NCBI GenBank assembly: GCA_016714045.1 | Contig: JADJNY010000004.1 | Location: forward strand, 434,001-498,000 | Direction: 5' to 3' | From: Planctomycetota bacterium | GTDB lineage: Bacteria; Planctomycetota; UBA1135; GCA-002686595 | DNA length: 64,000 nt | Shown here: piece by piece, positions 63,327 through 64,000 of the stretch | How the letters are laid out: every line of letters starts with the position of its first letter | How positions within the stretch are numbered: the first letter of the stretch is position 1 | The notes under the pieces: model-generated | Database searches by the model: none | Seen by the model: only the letters and a program-made list of their open reading frames with translations | What the model was told of the DNA's origin: nothing | Translations under genes and position numbers: made by a program

Positions 63327-63485
63327 CGCTCGATGCTGAGAGCCCCTTAGAACCCCGCGCGAGCCCGGGCCGGTCCTCCGGCCCGGGCTCGTGCGGGGTC
63401 CGTGATGCGAAGCACACGCGTGTGCTCCTTGGCGTCCCTTCCCCCGTGATCGCCCCATCCGGGAATTGCGCTCCCGACCGACCCC
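63327..63485 (+). repeat. Structured intergenic element, copy R5
   Basis: The hairpin at 63352-63399 has 22-nt arms, paired except for one wobble, around TCCT (63374-63377). The linker is GTGATGCGAAGCA, and the second stem is a perfect palindrome AGCACACGCGTGTGCT. The tail CATCCGGGAATTGCGCTCCCGACCGACC matches the other copies. It lies between divergent genes. Confidence 0.85.
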
Positions 63486-63563
63486 AATCCCACCTCCCCT
63501 CGGGCCGCCCCGCCCCCCCCCCTGTCATCTTCCCCCCACCCCACACTCGCACACCGCCCGCTC

Positions 63564-63581
63564 CTACGTACTGCTACGTAC
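63564..63581. promoter_or_regulatory. Twin TACGTA palindromes before the ABC gene
   Basis: CTACGTAC occurs twice at 10-bp spacing (63564 and 63574), each with the palindrome TACGTA, ending 6 bp from the ATG. Spacing of one helical turn suggests an operator for a dimeric regulator. This is inferred only. Confidence 0.35.
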
Positions 63582-63586
63582 CCCCC

Positions 63587-64000
63587 ATGCTCGAAGCCAA
63601 GCAGCTGACGAAGCGCTTCCAAGACCGCGTCGCCGTGAACGGACTCGACCTGCGCGTCGCCCCCGGCGAGATCTACGGCCTCCTCGGACCCAACGGCGCC
63701 GGCAAGACGACCACGATCAACCTCTTCCTCGGGTTCCTCTCCCCGGACGGCGGTTGCGCGGTGATCGACGGCGTCGACGTCGCCGCGGACCCGGTCGGCG
63801 CGCGGCGCAAGCTCGCGTACATCCCCGAGCAGGTCGCGCTCTACCCGCGGTTCACGGGCGTCGAGAACCTCGAGTACTTCAGCGCCCTCGGCGGACGCTC
63901 GCACACGCCGAACGAGCTCTACGAGCTGCTCGAACGCGCCGGGCTCCCGCGCGCCGCGGCCGATCGGCGCGTCGGGACCTACTCGAAGGGGATGCGGCAG
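63587..64000 (+). CDS. ABC transporter ATP-binding protein (3' end beyond window)
   Basis: The visible 138 residues include Walker A GPNGAGKTT, the Q-loop area (IPEQVALYPRFTGVENLEYF), and the start of a signature-like segment (GTYSKGMRQ). They resemble ABC-2 exporters of the CcmA/NatA class. The ATG at 63587 fits the family N-terminus (MLEAKQLTKRF). A permease is expected just downstream. The substrate is unknown. Confidence 0.92.
   Translation, partial: MLEAKQLTKRFQDRVAVNGLDLRVAPGEIYGLLGPNGAGKTTTINLFLGFLSPDGGCAVIDGVDVAADPVGARRKLAYIPEQVALYPRFTGVENLEYFSALGGRSHTPNELYELLERAGLPRAAADRRVGTYSKGMRQ

Noticed and set aside
32161..63552. Similar short peptides (…LRIPDPAQARAGG…) on the minus strand at each element copy
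   Set aside because: They are translations of the repeated DNA element; frames and lengths differ between copies and there are no ribosome binding sites. Conservation follows base pairing, not codons.

Overview
The window is very GC-rich DNA from a Gram-negative-type bacterium with an outer membrane: it encodes a TonB-dependent receptor, beta-barrels, many lipobox signal peptides and many periplasmic multiheme cytochromes. A large transmembrane Ser/Thr kinase carrying tetratricopeptide-like repeats, and secreted proteins ending in a Cys-rich domain (CPCGNN...GCANS...FCPP), suggest a Planctomycetota-like lineage. That assignment is inference; no rRNA or marker gene is present. I found no tRNA, rRNA, CRISPR array, transposase or integrase.

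Layout. 1-7.5 kb: a partial SWIM/SNF2 helicase, an ATP-grasp enzyme, an endonuclease/exonuclease/phosphatase-family protein and an ABC exporter pair. 7.5-10 kb: two tandem paralogous hexaheme cytochromes, divergent from korAB (2-oxoacid:ferredoxin oxidoreductase, 10.4-13.5 kb) and a lipobox-bearing D-2-hydroxyacid dehydrogenase. 14.9-28.0 kb: a tightly packed nine-gene minus-strand operon. In transcription order it encodes a duplicated-domain lipoprotein, CcsB/ResB, CcsA, two CsgG/LpoB-like envelope proteins, a double parvulin foldase, a 26-heme cytochrome (split by a one-base frameshift), a 16-heme cytochrome and an NHL propeller. Divergent from it, a YVTN-type propeller lipoprotein overlaps an outer-membrane beta-barrel with a lipobox (28.4-32.1 kb). 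Together these look like a haem-maturation plus porin-cytochrome conduit for extracellular electron transfer.

32.4-44.7 kb is a minus-strand block: a TonB-dependent receptor, a DUF3450 protein, a TtpC-like ExbB, ExbD, TonB and a TPR protein, followed by a secreted beta-helix-like protein and a secreted repeat protein. 45-54.8 kb holds mixed envelope and metabolic genes: an outer-membrane protein, a Sel1 protein, a dienelactone hydrolase, a DUF2892 protein, an ECF sigma/anti-sigma pair, a ChaN-like lipoprotein, a HutD-like protein and an M20 peptidase. 54.8-63 kb holds the Ser/Thr kinase and two tandem secreted paralogs. The window ends in an ABC ATPase.

The most unusual non-coding feature is a family of five intergenic elements (near 32.3, 36.3, 46.4, 50.2 and 63.4 kb), all in the same orientation. 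Each has a long hairpin with an invariant TCCT loop, then a conserved GAATGCGGAGCA-like linker, then a second small hairpin. Base pairs change in a compensated way between copies, which points to a conserved structured RNA or a REP-like element.
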